Assembly: GCA_964036665.1 (NCBI GenBank)
Contig: OZ038528.1
Location: forward strand, 8,190,501-8,254,500
Reading direction: 5' to 3'
From: Gordius sp. MW1
Taxonomy: Eukaryota; Nematomorpha; Gordioida; Gordea; Gordiidae
Length of the DNA: 64,000 bases
The translations under genes and the position numbers were made by a program. Below the pieces are notes generated by a model. That model worked only from the letters and a program-made list of their open reading frames with translations, was not told where the DNA came from and ran no database searches. Every line of letters starts with the position of its first letter. The first letter of the stretch is position 1. Shown one piece after another: positions 21,622 through 34,113 of this stretch.

Positions 21622-22740
21622 CATGGGCGTACCCAGGTTTTGAATTAGGGGAGGGGGGCAGATTAAAAAAAAGGTCTTGACTACCCAAAAATTTTCCTGA
21701 GAGCAAAAAAAAAAAAACGTCTCGACTATCCAAAAATTTTCCTGCGACCGTAATTTAAATTTTATTTTACCAAAATAATTTTTATTTATGCGTAAATTCG
21801 CTAATACGCATCTGTATTATTTTGAGTTATGTTCAAATAGGGGGGGGGGCAGCCGGGCCCTCTGCCCCCTGATTAGGGGAGAAGGGCATATAGATAAATT
21901 TCAATAGATTAGGAATATATCAAATATAAATAGGAAAGGGCGTACGCAGTGCCCCCCCCCCCCTAATTTTAAAAATAAGATTTTTTTCAATACAAAAACC
22001 CTCAAGAATTAAAAAAAAATTTGTTTTGCCCCCCCCTAATTTTGCTCTGCCCCACCCTAATGTGGCTCCCCCCCCCCTCCGAATAGTCGAGACCTTTTTT
22101 TTTTTTTTTGCTCTCAGGAAAATTTTAGAAATTTTTTTTTTTTAATCTGCCCCCCTCTAATTTAAAACCTGCGTACGCCCATGATAATTGGTAAGTGTTT
22201 ATTATGCAAAAAATTTTAAACAAATAGTTAAAGAGGGTCCAAGGCCCAGGCCCACCCAAGAGAGAAAACCTGGCTCCATGGCCCCCCCAAGGAAAAAATC
22301 TTTGACCCCCTGGCCCTTCAAGCAATTTTTTTATTTTTATGTAATTAAGAAACAATATCATAATCATGGGCGTAGCCAGGGGGGAGGCTGCCCCCCCCCC
22401 TAATTTGCCAGGGGGAAGCAAGGGGCGCGGCTGCCCCCTTCCTAATTTAAAAAAAGAAGGATTTCAATACAAAAATCCTTAAAAATCCTTAAAAATTATG
22501 TTTTACCGCCCCCCCCCTTAATTAGCCAGGCGGGGGCAGGGGGCGCGGCTACCTCCCCCCCCTAATTAAAAAAAGGATCAAATTTCAATACAAATACAGT
22601 TAAAAATTAAAAAAAAAATTATATTTTGCCCCCCCCCCTAATTTAAATTACGGTCGCAGGAAAGTTTTTGGATAGTCAAGCAAAAAATTTTAATAATCTG
22701 TTCCCCCCCCCACCTAATTCAAAACCTGGGTACGCCCATG
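21622..22740. mobile_element. Cluster of GGGCGTA(C/G)CCAGG hAT-like MITEs
   Basis: CATGGGCGTACCCAGG at 21622 and the inverse ACCTGGGTACGCCCATG ending at 22740 bracket several internal copies of the same terminus (ending 22183, starting 22365). Long homopolymer C or G runs and poly-A runs follow each terminus. Clean single copies of this family elsewhere carry 8-bp duplications; none could be paired here, so the cluster is nested or rearranged. Confidence 0.65.
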
Positions 22741-22788
22741 ATATATATTCTGCTAATACACCCGGGTAAATGGCAAAACAACGTTTGA

Positions 22789-23190
22789 TTTTTCGTTAAA
22801 TAAACTATATGCGTATCCGTATCCGCCTTTTGTTTATATTTTATCATAAAGACAAGGCGCAATATTTTTTTTTTGATTATAGGTAAATATGACTTAAAAA
22901 AATTTGCTTCATGAAAATTTAAATTCGAACATTATTGAGGTAAAATTTTGTGTTTTTAACCACCCTTAAAAATATCAATTATTTGTTATTTTTCGTTAAA
23001 TAAACTATATGCGTATCCGTATCCGCCTTTTGTTTATATTTTATCATAAAGACCAGGCGCGATATTTTTTTTTGATTATAGGTAAATATGACTTAAAAAA
23101 ATTTGCTTCGTGAAATTTAAATTCGAACATTATTCAGGTAAAATTTTGTGTTTTTAACCACCTTTACAAATATCAATTATTGTTATTTTT
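22789..23190. repeat. 200-bp tandem duplication near the Helitron C 3' end
   Basis: The block beginning 'ttttcgttaaataaactata' at about 22790 repeats exactly 200 bp later at about 22990; a third partial start is near 23185. The Helitron 3' hairpin half 'ggcaaaacaacgtttg' is also duplicated (22772 and 23278), suggesting the duplication involved the element end. Confidence 0.85.
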
Positions 23191-23350
23191 CGTATAGTTG
23201 AGTTTTTAAAAAAATTTTTTGGTAGTTTTAAATTTTCTTATTTAAATTTTTTAATTTTTTTTAATTTTTTTTAATATGGCAAAACAACGTTTGCCGGGTC
23301 AGCTAGTAAAATATAAAACCCTTGTTATAACTTATAAGAAACAAAAATGG

Positions 23351-23356
23351 TTTATT
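23351..23356 (-). terminator. Probable BTBD9 polyadenylation signal
   Basis: AATAAA on the minus strand about 185 bp past the BTBD9 stop. It lies 45 bp from the Helitron C 3' end. Confidence 0.45.
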
Positions 23357-23540
23357 AGACTGTGAAGTAAAGCAGCTCATGGCGCAAACACGCTCAAAAA
23401 CTAATTATGCATTGTGAATAAATAAGTTGTTTCAAACGGATAAATAACAAATAGGTGAAGTAAAATCAAAATCATTAAAAGCGGGTCGTGTCTAAACAGG
23501 AAATGTGCGTGAAGGTAAAAACGTTTAAAACGAACTCATG

Positions 23541-26500
23541 TTAATTATTATCATTGGTATATGGAGGAGGAGATGCAGAGGATGAACATGTAGAACTATT
23601 GACAGTCCTAAAACTAGGCCGGCTAGCGTGGACTTGATAAAGGCTGGTTCTTGTATTACCACCGGGAAACGTTGTATTGGCAGAACAAGTGACCGTGGTC
23701 ATAATATGCATCATAGATGAGCCTGGGTGCGACAAATTCGAAATTGAACCTCGGTTTTCGCATTCCGGCGAAGCTTGATGATCATTACCCACCACATAAT
23801 GACTGCGTTAATTGTGAAAATCATTAAACTATAGCAAATTAAGGGACTCGTTTAAAAAAATTATATAATAACAAGCTAGTTTAATTAATAAAGAAAGCCA
23901 AAATTATTAAATAAACATTCGCCGAAAAGATCGTACCTGGTTGTTGAAGGATCTAAGGCTTGGCTGGCGATTAAATTGTCGCAACCCATTAAAAAATTGC
24001 TGATATTCATGGACGTTTGCGTAAGGCGATTGAAAGTACTACTAGCATCTTGGTTTACCTCCGGCTGCTGTCTTATATTTCCGGTTTCGTTAGAAGGAAA
24101 TAAATACATAGACTGATTAGAGTTTGTCCCACTTTCTAAACTGTTCAAAGTGTTTATAGCTCGCCCATCCCCAGAACTCGAAGTAGTTATCGGAGGTATT
24201 GTGCTAGTTGTAAGGTGGTTTGGGACAGAAAAACTTTGGTTGGTGGAAGAGGGGGTAGTTGACACAGAACGCCTAGCAGTGTGTTGTAAAGTTGTGGGCA
24301 AAGGACTAAAATCGGATAGGAGAGTGTTGGGACATTCAAAATGGACGCAGTGGAAAACCTAGTTGGCAAAATCTTGGTAAACATATATCAATTGGTAAAG
24401 TACCTCGTTAGCCGTATTGTGTGTACCAACGATCTTTATAAAAATGACGGGCCTTGGGACAAAGATTAAATTTTGCCAGGATTTACAAAATTCGGTCGTC
24501 CTGTCAACAACGCGAGTCCAATTAATTTGATCGATTGAAACTTCGATATAGTATTTGTAACTCCTTTCGTCACAATCCCATAAAAGCAATCTGTTCATGC
24601 AATTGATTTAAAGCGCATGTATCAAAAATAAGACTAATTGTAGGAAATTAAATTTTGAATTACCGATTGCACATGGGTTTAAATTTAAAAAAAACTAAAT
24701 ATAAGTTTAAATTTGAACCTACCAACGATAGAAAATAAATATAACGGTAAATAGTTTTAGAGAACAAAATACGGGAGCAAATCTTGTCGTCTGTTTTAGG
24801 TATGCACATGCAAATAAAAGACCATTTTACTTTACAATCCGTGCATATAATGTTACATAAAATTCATAAATTGCATAGCAATTCATAGTAATCATTTTGA
24901 ACTGATCAATACCTCATAGATCCGATAAGGTATGGTTGTGCCAGTTGGATAACGATACAACCGCTTCCCAACTGATGACACGTGTAACCGGAATCCCAGT
25001 CGTAATTTTTGGTATCGCCATTCAACAAAGCATTTCGGCACCGACTGACCCCTTCCAAAACACAGGCACTGGCGGTGAGAGAAGCAACGTTGTTCGTGGG
25101 GCCTACCAGGAGTCACGTTAACGATATAATTAATGGCTACAAAATATATAACTGTAAGGATCTGTAACCTTTCCATGCGGGAATTATTATTATAACTACC
25201 ATTTTTATTATATAAAAGGTTGAATATCGCTTTTGAAACGAATGGACGAGAGATTATTTTTATATAATCATCTGTTTCATCATTTTATTTTTATATTATC
25301 ACCGGATCGAAAACGTGATATGATTTTGAATAATCATCGGCGTAGAATCATTACTTTGTTTTTGATAATCGCTACGTGATTACTTTTTACTTGTTGATAT
25401 AATCTATATCGGGCGAAAAATAAAGCTTTTGGACTGGAATATTATTGATCTCTTTCAATTCGGGCCCTCAATCAAACAATAACAAAGGGAAAAATTGTAA
25501 TTTATATCATAAATATTATGAAGGTTATAGTAAGTAACCCACACAAAATTCCATCCACCAATCTAAAGGGGTTGCAGGTGTAAAGGGCTTCGAAATGAAC
25601 CAAATGAAACACACGATTGACTGTGTTGTGAGTTCCAACCACCCTGATGTACCTGAAGTTTTAAAATATATTTTAAGAACTAATAGAAGAGGCATAACTA
25701 AGGGGTTCTAGGGGTATATGGATATTAGATTTTGGTCTCCTACATAATAAAAAAATTGTTGTTATTATTATTATCATAATGTAGTATTCTTAGAGTGGCC
25801 GATAGGAAAATTAAGGTGGCAGGGAGAATGGGCAAGGCCTCAAGGGTCGATACCCTGACAAAAACTGTATGATATTCTAACATTTTGTGAAATGTAAAAT
25901 TTTTTCAAAGCATTAGTTATAAGATTAAATCTACAACAAGTTAATATTAAATTTAAACAATGTTTAAATTAAGCCAAGTTCTACTATTTTCAGTTTAACT
26001 AATCGAATTAGCTCTATTCATATGGTTTTATTATCACAGGCAAATTAAATTTCAAATCAACATTTTCAAACTGTATTCTCTAATACATTTCTATAAAAAT
26101 CATTTATAATTGGATGTAATTTTCAATGATGAATGAAGTGTTTGGTACATAAATATTCATTTCTATAACGGCAATTTAAAAGTAGATTAAATGTTTATTT
26201 CCGAATAAAACGCTTAGTGCAAAAAAACATTTTCAAATATATTTTGACCATGACAAATCAAAATGGTTTCGACCGACCATCAGATTTGGATATTTTTTGG
26301 TGAGAATGTAGAAGGTTTTAGCCATTTTAAGCTAGTACATTTTAAGTTGTGGAGGTTCAAAGCCTTCTCGATTGAGAATTTATTTAAGAACAAAACACAC
26401 CAAAAGTGGAGAGGATAGCGCCTTTCCTTTCGAAAATATGACAAAAACAGTATAATTTTGTAAACGCGCCCGAATGTTATTGGGACATTCCATGTCAAAT

Positions 26501-29500
26501 CGCCACGTTTTCGGCCGACCCCCTCAGAATTTTATAAAATTTGGTGGAAATGTTAAAACTAGTAAAATTATTAATTTCCGAAAATTTTAGCTCATTTGGG
26601 CCACTACTTTTCGAGTTGTGTGCTCTCAAAGGTCGAAAATCGGCCATTCAAAAAATCGGGTTGTGACGCTATATTCAATAAAATTCATAAATTATTGGCC
26701 CCCAAATCATAGAATCTTGTTGTAGTAATAGGTAAGACCTATCTCCATAGGGAAAAAATCCAAAAAAATTTTTTTGTCGATTGGTCATCTCATAATGGCC
26801 GAAATGGCCAATATGGCATAACTACTGTTGAACTCTCTCAAACCGTTTCAAATTTGAGACAAATGTTTTATACTACCTATTAACCAAATTAAATAAAAGA
26901 GAAAGTTGGGCGGCCATCTTGAAGTGGTCAGAAATTGCTAGAAACGGTATTTTATTTATTTGGTGCCAAAATGACCCTCTAAAATTGGTTTTATTACTCA
27001 TTTAGCCATCTTATAATATTATTATATCTATTATACAAATATTTTTGCTATAAATTAACACCCCAACCCCCCCCCCCCCCCCCATATTTCCTATAAATTA
27101 CAATCAAAATAGGGAGTGATTTTTCTTCGAATTTTGAAATAGAAACAGCTTTGAAAAATCACCTTAAACAATAATTTTTTTCAAAGTATATATTCATTGT
27201 TTGTTATTCGATATGTAAAAGTATTAAAAAAAAGTATGACGGAGGGCATGTCTTCAAGCGCATATAAAAAATTGATTTAACATATCTGAAGTATATTTTA
27301 GGTAAGGCAATATGTTTTAGTGTCGCATCAAGCATTTCGTTTTAAATAAGGTATAAGTTCTCCGGTTGAGGTTAAAGGTGATACAATTTTTAATATATCC
27401 CATTTCTTTAGAGATATTTTGTGAAATTTATCTAAGCGAAAGGGTTCGCATGGGTTAAGCAAACTAACTATTATTTTTTCATCGTCATAATTTTTATTAT
27501 AAATTAGATTCAAAATTTCGAACGTCTAGGGGATAATTAGTTGATAGTAAAATTAAACGATAAAGTAATTTTATTAAAAGAATTCGACATCATTTAAAAT
27601 TCGCGCTAGAGGTCATACAAATTAATTCATACGCGCCAAAAAAGAAATCAATCTGTGTTGATAAGGCAATTTTAAAGCCTATATTCAATAATCCTGACGA
27701 TTTTATTATCTATTTCACGAGCCTGTTTCCAAATTACAATAAAATAATTTGTGGGAAAAAATTACTCGCTATTTTGATTTAAGATTAAAGGGGGGGGGGG
27801 GGGGGGGTTGGGGTGTTAATTTATAGCAAAAATATTTGTATAATAGATATAATAATATTATAAGATGGCTAAATGAGTAAAAAAACCAATTTTGGAGGGT
27901 CATTTTGGCGCCAAATAAATAAAATACCATTTCTAGCAATTTATGACCACTTCAAGATGGCCGCCCAACTTTCTCTTTTATTTAATTTGATTACTAGGTA
28001 GTATAAAACATTTGTCTCAAATTTGAAACGATTTGAGAGGGTTCAACAGTAATTATGCCATTTTGGCCATTTCGACCATTATGAGATGACCAATCGACAA
28101 AAAAAAATTTTTAAATTTTTTTCCTATGAAGATAGGCCTTACCTATTACTACAACAAGATTCTATGATTTGGGGGCCAATAACTTATGAATTTTATTGAA
28201 TATAGCGTCACAACCCGATTTTTTAAATGGCCGATTTTCGACCTTTGAGCGCCCATAACTCGAAAGGTAGTGGCCCAAATGAGCTAAAATTTTCGGAAAT
28301 TAATAATTTTACTAGTTTTAACATTTCCACCAAATTTTATAAAATTCTGAGGGGGTCGGCCGAAAAACGCCTTTTTATGATCGATTTGACATGGAATGTC
28401 CCTATTTTAGCCCTTTAAACGTCCATAACTTAAAAAGTGCTGACCCAAAAAGGCTTTTAAGAAATGATGAGGCCTACACCTTCACCAGAAATAATCTAAA
28501 TATGAAATGGTTGGTGGAAAATATACTTTTTTTGACGATTCCACATGAAATGGCCCAGTTAATTTACATTAGATATAATGTTTACTTCGAGAAAAATGAA
28601 ACCAAGTTCAAATTATAATATCTAGATCATATGTTAAAATCATTAAAAACTCTCGTTTTATTCTATTTAAAGTATGACTCATTAGTGTAATTTCGTATAA
28701 AATTCATTAGTTGCTTTAAAACCCTTATTTTATCAAATAATTAAGATCCACAACCACCGTCATAAAGCATATATTCATTCGACAAATAATGCATAGCGTG
28801 TACGAACCTAGCTACGCGTGGGTTAAAGTACAAATTTTGCCACGATCGACAGAGGTAACGGGAATAATCGATGATTTTGACCCAATCTTTATCATCAACC
28901 GATGTTTCGATGTAATACGAATACGCTCTGCATATGGGTTATCCAAAATTTAAATGAATTCTAGAGTTTATAATAGCGAAATTATAATATTTTTTCTGCT
29001 ATGTTAAAATATACAGAGCCGGCTCATGTAAATTAGTAAACTTTTTCTATAATACGATTATTCAAGATTAAAGAACAATTCAATATATAAGCACATCATA
29101 AAAAAATATCATTAATAAATTTTAAAACCTTACACGTCCTTTTACATAATTATGTCATCTATATTTATATTTCCCTTTAATTTTAATCATAGATGTACTT
29201 TATTAAGGCATAAAATGGGATTAGGTTAACTCTTACTGCAAATAAATTATGAGGAAATATGATTTTTCGGGGCTAAAGCGCAACCCTATTCAAATTTTGT
29301 AGGTTACTTAAAAATGAGGTTTTTTCAGCTATAAATTTTATAGTATAAAGAATCGACTTTTTCATGATTTACGTGTAAATATATCGGGTTTAAGAACTTA
29401 ATTAGCTTAAGTGGCATGATCACTCTGAGGCTATCAATTTCCTTTAATTGTTCATAAATTAAACATAGTGCCCAATTACTGTAAACTTATTGAATCCTAT

Positions 29501-32500
29501 AAATAAAAAAACAAAAACATCATGTCCTTTTATGTTTAAAATTGCCTAATGCAAGTTGAAAAAACAAATTTAAATTCAAATCCATTATATTATAATATAG
29601 GATGGAATGGCCGTCTTAAAATGCTTGAAACATTCTTAAATTAATAAAATAAAAAGTGTACTTGAAGGCTCGACACTTATTTTCAAAAGACAATTAAGAT
29701 TAATAAATTGTTCGAGCTTCCAAGGCCTTTTCAATGCTTTCTAGGATTGCCAGTGGTGGGTAGAAGAATATTTAAACCCGATTTCGAATTTGGTGTTTTT
29801 ATATTTTTATAAATTGGATATCAACGTTTAATGATTTATATCACAAAAATAAGGAATATTTTTAAAATTTCTACGGTATAAGTTTAAGACATTTATCTTA
29901 AAATATCAAAATTATACTCTCACTTTCAAGGATTTAAATGTAAACCCCAATTGAATTAGAAAATCGCTAAAAGTAGCATTTGGTATGAGGTTTAAATATT
30001 AATTATAATTGGTGATGTTGCCGACGCTTGCTCTCATTTGTAATTTTATCCTATGAATAAAAATATCCATTAAAAACTTTAAAAAAAATAGGGTTTATTA
30101 GGATTTTTTAAAATTTCTATCATCCTTAAAATTCCCAGCCGGGCCCTATTTAAATATGTGAAAATTGGGGCTCAAGTCAGTGACCTAATTTTTTTATTTA
30201 AAATTTTGGGCCCGTTTTAAATTATAAAAAAATTTAAAGTTATATTATATAACAAATCCTTTCTCGGCAAAAATGACTTTAGATAGGCTATTATTTTTCT
30301 TCACCATCTTTCTGTGAACACTCATTAAACACAACCATCACCCGATTTGCCATGAAAATTTTAAATTAAACATTATTTGTTTAACATCATAACTTACATG
30401 ATGTGCAAATAAAATTTCAAGTGCCCATATAAACTTAACTTCGGTGGTAGGAAATCAATGGGTGATTACACAAACGCATGATATTAAATTTTCAATAATA
30501 AAAATTCAAATTCCCGTGTAAATTTGATTCATTAATTTTAAGTTCATACAGGAGGGGGGGGGCATAAAACAATTTTTAAAAATGTTTAAGCTATTTACGT
30601 ATTAAAAAAACTTTTCTCACATTTGACAACGCCCATGCGTATTTGGCTTAAGCGCTTAGGGCTAACAAACCTCATATCCTTGTCCCACAACAGGAGTTTG
30701 ATGTGATTAACGATGGATTGGGTGCCGAGCTTGATGACAATACCGCTACTCGAATTATTTTCGTCGATGGGATGGCGGGCAAAACCGCGATCTAAGTCGT
30801 AATTCGTAGTGTCGCCGTCCAATAACGCCCCCGTCGTCTCACCGAACGTCACGTGCGCTCCGTGCCTCAGGGTTGCTATGTTTTCCTCGGGAGCTGCCCG
30901 GTAACGCGTTACAATTAATTTATCATCAAAATAAGGTTAATTTTAGGCTAGGTTAGTTGTCTAAAAATTTTGACCTTAAGGGTTGAGGCTGATATTGACC
31001 TATAACCTCGAGGCAGAGGTTAGCGTTTTTAAAATACCTCAAAAGTTCCTTGAAACTAAATTAACTAACCTATTAGGTTAGGTCGACAATTTTCCCATCA
31101 CCAATCCATACTCATAAAATAAAATGGCTCAAGAAGCAATGATATATATTATTGTGGTCATTTTAGCGCCAAAAGTAATATATTATATAGCCTTTTTTAC
31201 CATTTTTTGATGGTAGCCTACCTCACATTTTTATTTAAATTGCTATATAGGTGGTAAAAAACGTAGTGTTGTAAAAACGGGCGAATGTTCTAAGATTTGA
31301 TTAAACCTTTGGTTTCGTGCGACTAAGGAAAACAGAACAAAAAATTTCTGGCTTGTTTATTTATGTTTAGTCGACTAAAACCAAAGGTCTACCAACAAAA
31401 CCCACCAGTTTTTACAACACTATAAAAAACTTTAGTATTAAATTTTAAGTTTGGGACTAGGCAACGGTAGAAATAATATTTTCGCCATAATCAGATGACC
31501 AATCAATAAAAAAATTTCCAATTTTTCTCCATGAAGGCCACTACAGCAAAAATTTATAATTAGGGGGTGAATACCTTAAGTAAAAAATCTATTTTTTACC
31601 TTTAAGCCCCCAACTCAAAAAACTTTCAGAATTTCATAAAATCAATAGTTTCTGAATTTTCACCAAATTTTATTAAAATATGAGAGGGTCGGCTAAAAAC
31701 GTGGAGATTTAACATGGAATGCCCTAGAGGAATAAACCAGTTAATATGGGGGAGAATAGTCAAGTACAAAAACCGACGAAAGTGCTTTTTATCTAAAAAT
31801 ATCCTACCCAAATAACCGCGGTAGCTGAGGTCCGAGTTCCGTTTTTCAATCTTTTCCCGTATAGCGTCAAGTAAGGCATCGGGCGGAATTAAGTTAGTTG
31901 GCCTGACCACATCCATAATATCACCCAAATTCATGAGAGGCAACCTTATACTCCTCAATATTTCGGTCGGATCTATGTCTTGGTTGTAGGTGCTCCAGCT
32001 ATGTACGGCCCTAAAAATTTCGATTTCGTTGACACAAAATGAATCTCGTCGTATCATATCGTGCATCGCAGCCTGATTAAACAATCATGCATAACATTTT
32101 TGTTACAATTCCTTCAAAGAATTATATTAAAATAACCTTAAATAAAATACAACATTTAAGATTATGTTATTGACCAAGTTTTTTCAATAATATGAATAGC
32201 TGATTTTTATTAAAATCACAAACGTTGTTGATAAAAAAAAGAACGAAAACAACTTTACGTAAACTATTCTCAAGAAAAATTTAAAAAAGATAGAAGTTAC
32301 CTAAAAATTACAATCAGATGATGTTAAAATGAACACTTCACATTTTTCATGTAATGAAAATCCCATTACATTTACCCTGATATTTTTATAATCACATTTT
32401 ATAGTTTAAAATGTAATATAACAACAGTTATAGGGATTTGAACACAAATTATTCTAGATAAGTTATTGGTTAATAAGCTTACAGCAGAAAGAGTAAGAAA

Positions 32501-34053
32501 GACCTTCCCTTCTATGATTTCACTTGCATGATGATCCATATACTGAAAACAGGCTTCTAATAGTGAAGAGAGCCTGTATAGATTAGCCATATCATATATC
32601 AAACACACGTTTTTCACTGTTAATATTGCTTTTAAAAATTCTGAAATAGCTGTCTCCAATAACACAAAACCATATTGATTTGCTAAGCCTAGAGTTTCCA
32701 ATAAAATTTCCTCCTAATTTATTGAACAGAAATTATTGTTTTATAAGACAACAAATTATAAAACAAAAAATATTCAGCAGTAAGGTAAAATTAATAAAAT
32801 GAGTAGAAGGAAAACAATCCAACCCTCCCATTTGTAAACAACAAAGATAATTACAAAGGAATGACTGTAAATAATTTCAAAAAATATAAAAATTATATCT
32901 TAATTTATACATTATGGATGCAAAATATTAATAATTTTAGAATAAGTTATAGTCGATGTAGTTTAAGCAAACCATTTATAAAAAAAATAAAACAACTATT
33001 TAAAAAATTGTGTTTTCCATGTTTGCAAACATAAAACAATTTACAAAACTTATTTATACGAATAAAAGAATTATAAAAATATTTTTTTACAAATAGATAA
33101 TGTGTATTAAAAAATGTGTCAATAAATAAAGACTATGAATGGGTTTGCTAATGTAAGAGGTATAAATCATTAAACATAAATTTTAATATCTTGGCTAAAA
33201 GAACAATAAATTAAGCTCATGAATAATTTATTTAAAATCTATCTTACCCTTTTCTCAAAAAGTTTGATACAAATAAGATTAACAAAATAAAAGCTCTTTG
33301 ATTTTTAAGTTATATAAATTGAAAAAGTGCACATCAATACATGTATTATTGCTTTGTATAATTATTTTGCAAAGTCACCTAATTTTTTAATTAGACATTA
33401 TTATTGCAAACAAGAGTATTATAATAATAACAAATTCTTAATTTTCTTTACAATTTTTCTCTCACAAATAACATTTAAAAAAATAGGCTAAAACACATAT
33501 AGCATAAAAAAAACAATGTAATCTATGATTGAAATAGAGTAGTATTATTGCCTTTAATTTTTTTCGTAAACTATAGATTTTTAAGGTAAACTAGATTTGG
33601 TCAAAGAAATACACGATAATAATCATTGAAATTTAAAATAACACATAAAAATAACATAAGAGTGTTGTTAAAGATCAAAAAAACAAATTTACTTTTTGTG
33701 ATGACAAATTCATTTTACCAGTGTAAATGTACTTAAGCAAAATTATAAAAGCTTGTGCAGATGCCTCTTTTAATTCAACTTCATTGCAGTCAGGTTGTGA
33801 TTCTTTCATTCCTCCAAATAATAAAGCTCTATATTTTATTTAGTCATATACTTATAAAAATTTACCTAAAATATTCACTCCTAGATGCCAATATAAATCT
33901 GTGGGCAAAAAACTTGTTGCCCTCCACGATAAGAATGACATCGCTGTAGTCTTCATTTAAATATAGCGAAGAAATATGTTCAGACAACAAATCCAAATGA
34001 TCAACTTCGCCTAGTAAACATTTGGAGTCGTTAATCTGATGGTTATCAGACAT
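23541..34053 (-). CDS. BTBD9: BTBD9, BTB/POZ domain protein 9
   Basis: BTB-BACK adaptor of the kind that serves as a substrate receptor for cullin-3 ligases; in animals BTBD9 affects sleep, iron and synaptic function (established knowledge). Eleven exons join in phase to 774 aa (complement, 5' to 3'): 33866-34053, 33693-33828, 32483-32713, 31817-32072, 30671-30893, 28808-28927, 25543-25652, 24913-25102, 24404-24590, 23937-24358, 23541-23802. The BTB domain is about residues 25-125 (SDVILIVEGNKFFAHR), BACK about 130-235. Two discoidin (F5/8C-like) domains (about 290-405 and 435-560) repeat ALL(D/N)GDT(T/K)NYD and VGTHNT. Residues 565-774 form a Ser/Thr/Asn-rich tail, longer than in vertebrate BTBD9 (about 612 aa). 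Exon 7 uses a GTGGGT donor, chosen because it aligns without gaps to the family. Intron 9 is 45 bp. The start is the ATG at 34053; the frame upstream has no ATG before repeat DNA begins at 34082. Confidence 0.93.
26246..28570. repeat. Large foldback repeat in BTBD9 intron 6
   Basis: Two arms of roughly 800 bp mirror each other around a 700-bp spacer (27084-27787): for example 'gggacattccatgtcaaatc' (26480) versus its inverse (28381-28400), and 'gacgctatattcaataaaat' (26665) versus its inverse (28190-28208). The inner ends are a poly-C run (about 27064-27083) and the matching poly-G run (27790-27807). The outermost 200 bp have diverged more. No frame of note. A partial, more diverged copy lies at 31440-31730. 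Confidence 0.8.
31263..31422. mobile_element. hAT-like MITE, TAGTGTTGTAAAAAC family
   Basis: Ends TAGTGTTGTAAAAACGG and inverse TTTTTACAACACTA, flanked by 'taaaaaac' at 31255-31262 and 31423-31430 (8-bp duplication; one extra G on the left). The interior is itself an inverted repeat around 'aacctttggttt' and 'aaccaaaggt'. It has the same termini as the giant palindrome at 13518-18323. It sits in BTBD9 intron 4. Confidence 0.8.
31440..31730. repeat. Diverged copy of the 26.2-28.6 kb foldback family
   Basis: Shares the order 'cagatgaccaatcaataaaa', 'ttttcaccaaattttattaa', 'gagagggtcggctaaaaacg' and 'aacatggaatgcccta' with one arm of the intron 6 foldback. Confidence 0.6.
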
Positions 34054-34113
34054 CGATAGTATTTTATATGTAAGGTTGCCCGTCAACTTGCCGAAAACAA
34101 TCTTGCCGAATTG

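Larger units (their letters stand above)
19728..23306 (+). mobile_element. Helitron C, 3.6 kb, with nested insertions
   Basis: Starts TCTTATATATAAAAATG after an A (19727) and ends CTAG (23303-23306) before a T (23307). A 3' hairpin (GGCAAA-a-C, loop AAC, GTTTGCC, about 23278-23296) lies 11 bp or so inside the end, as in Helitron B. The 'gaccgatttggctcaaaatt' block near the start is typical of this family in the window. No Rep-helicase frame is visible. It has taken up a hAT-like element (19997-21362), a cluster of GGGCGTACCCAGG elements (21622-22740) and a 200-bp tandem duplication. Its 3' end is only about 45 bp from the presumed BTBD9 polyadenylation signal. Confidence 0.75.

Noticed and set aside
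24892-25176. A 94-codon minus-strand frame starting MERLQILTV
   Set aside because: It overlaps BTBD9 exon 8 in the wrong frame; the right frame gives the second discoidin domain.
27063-27083. Assembly gap or sequencing artefact at the poly-C run
   Set aside because: A matching poly-G run lies at the mirror position of the foldback arm (27790-27807), so the run belongs to the element, although exact lengths may be unreliable.
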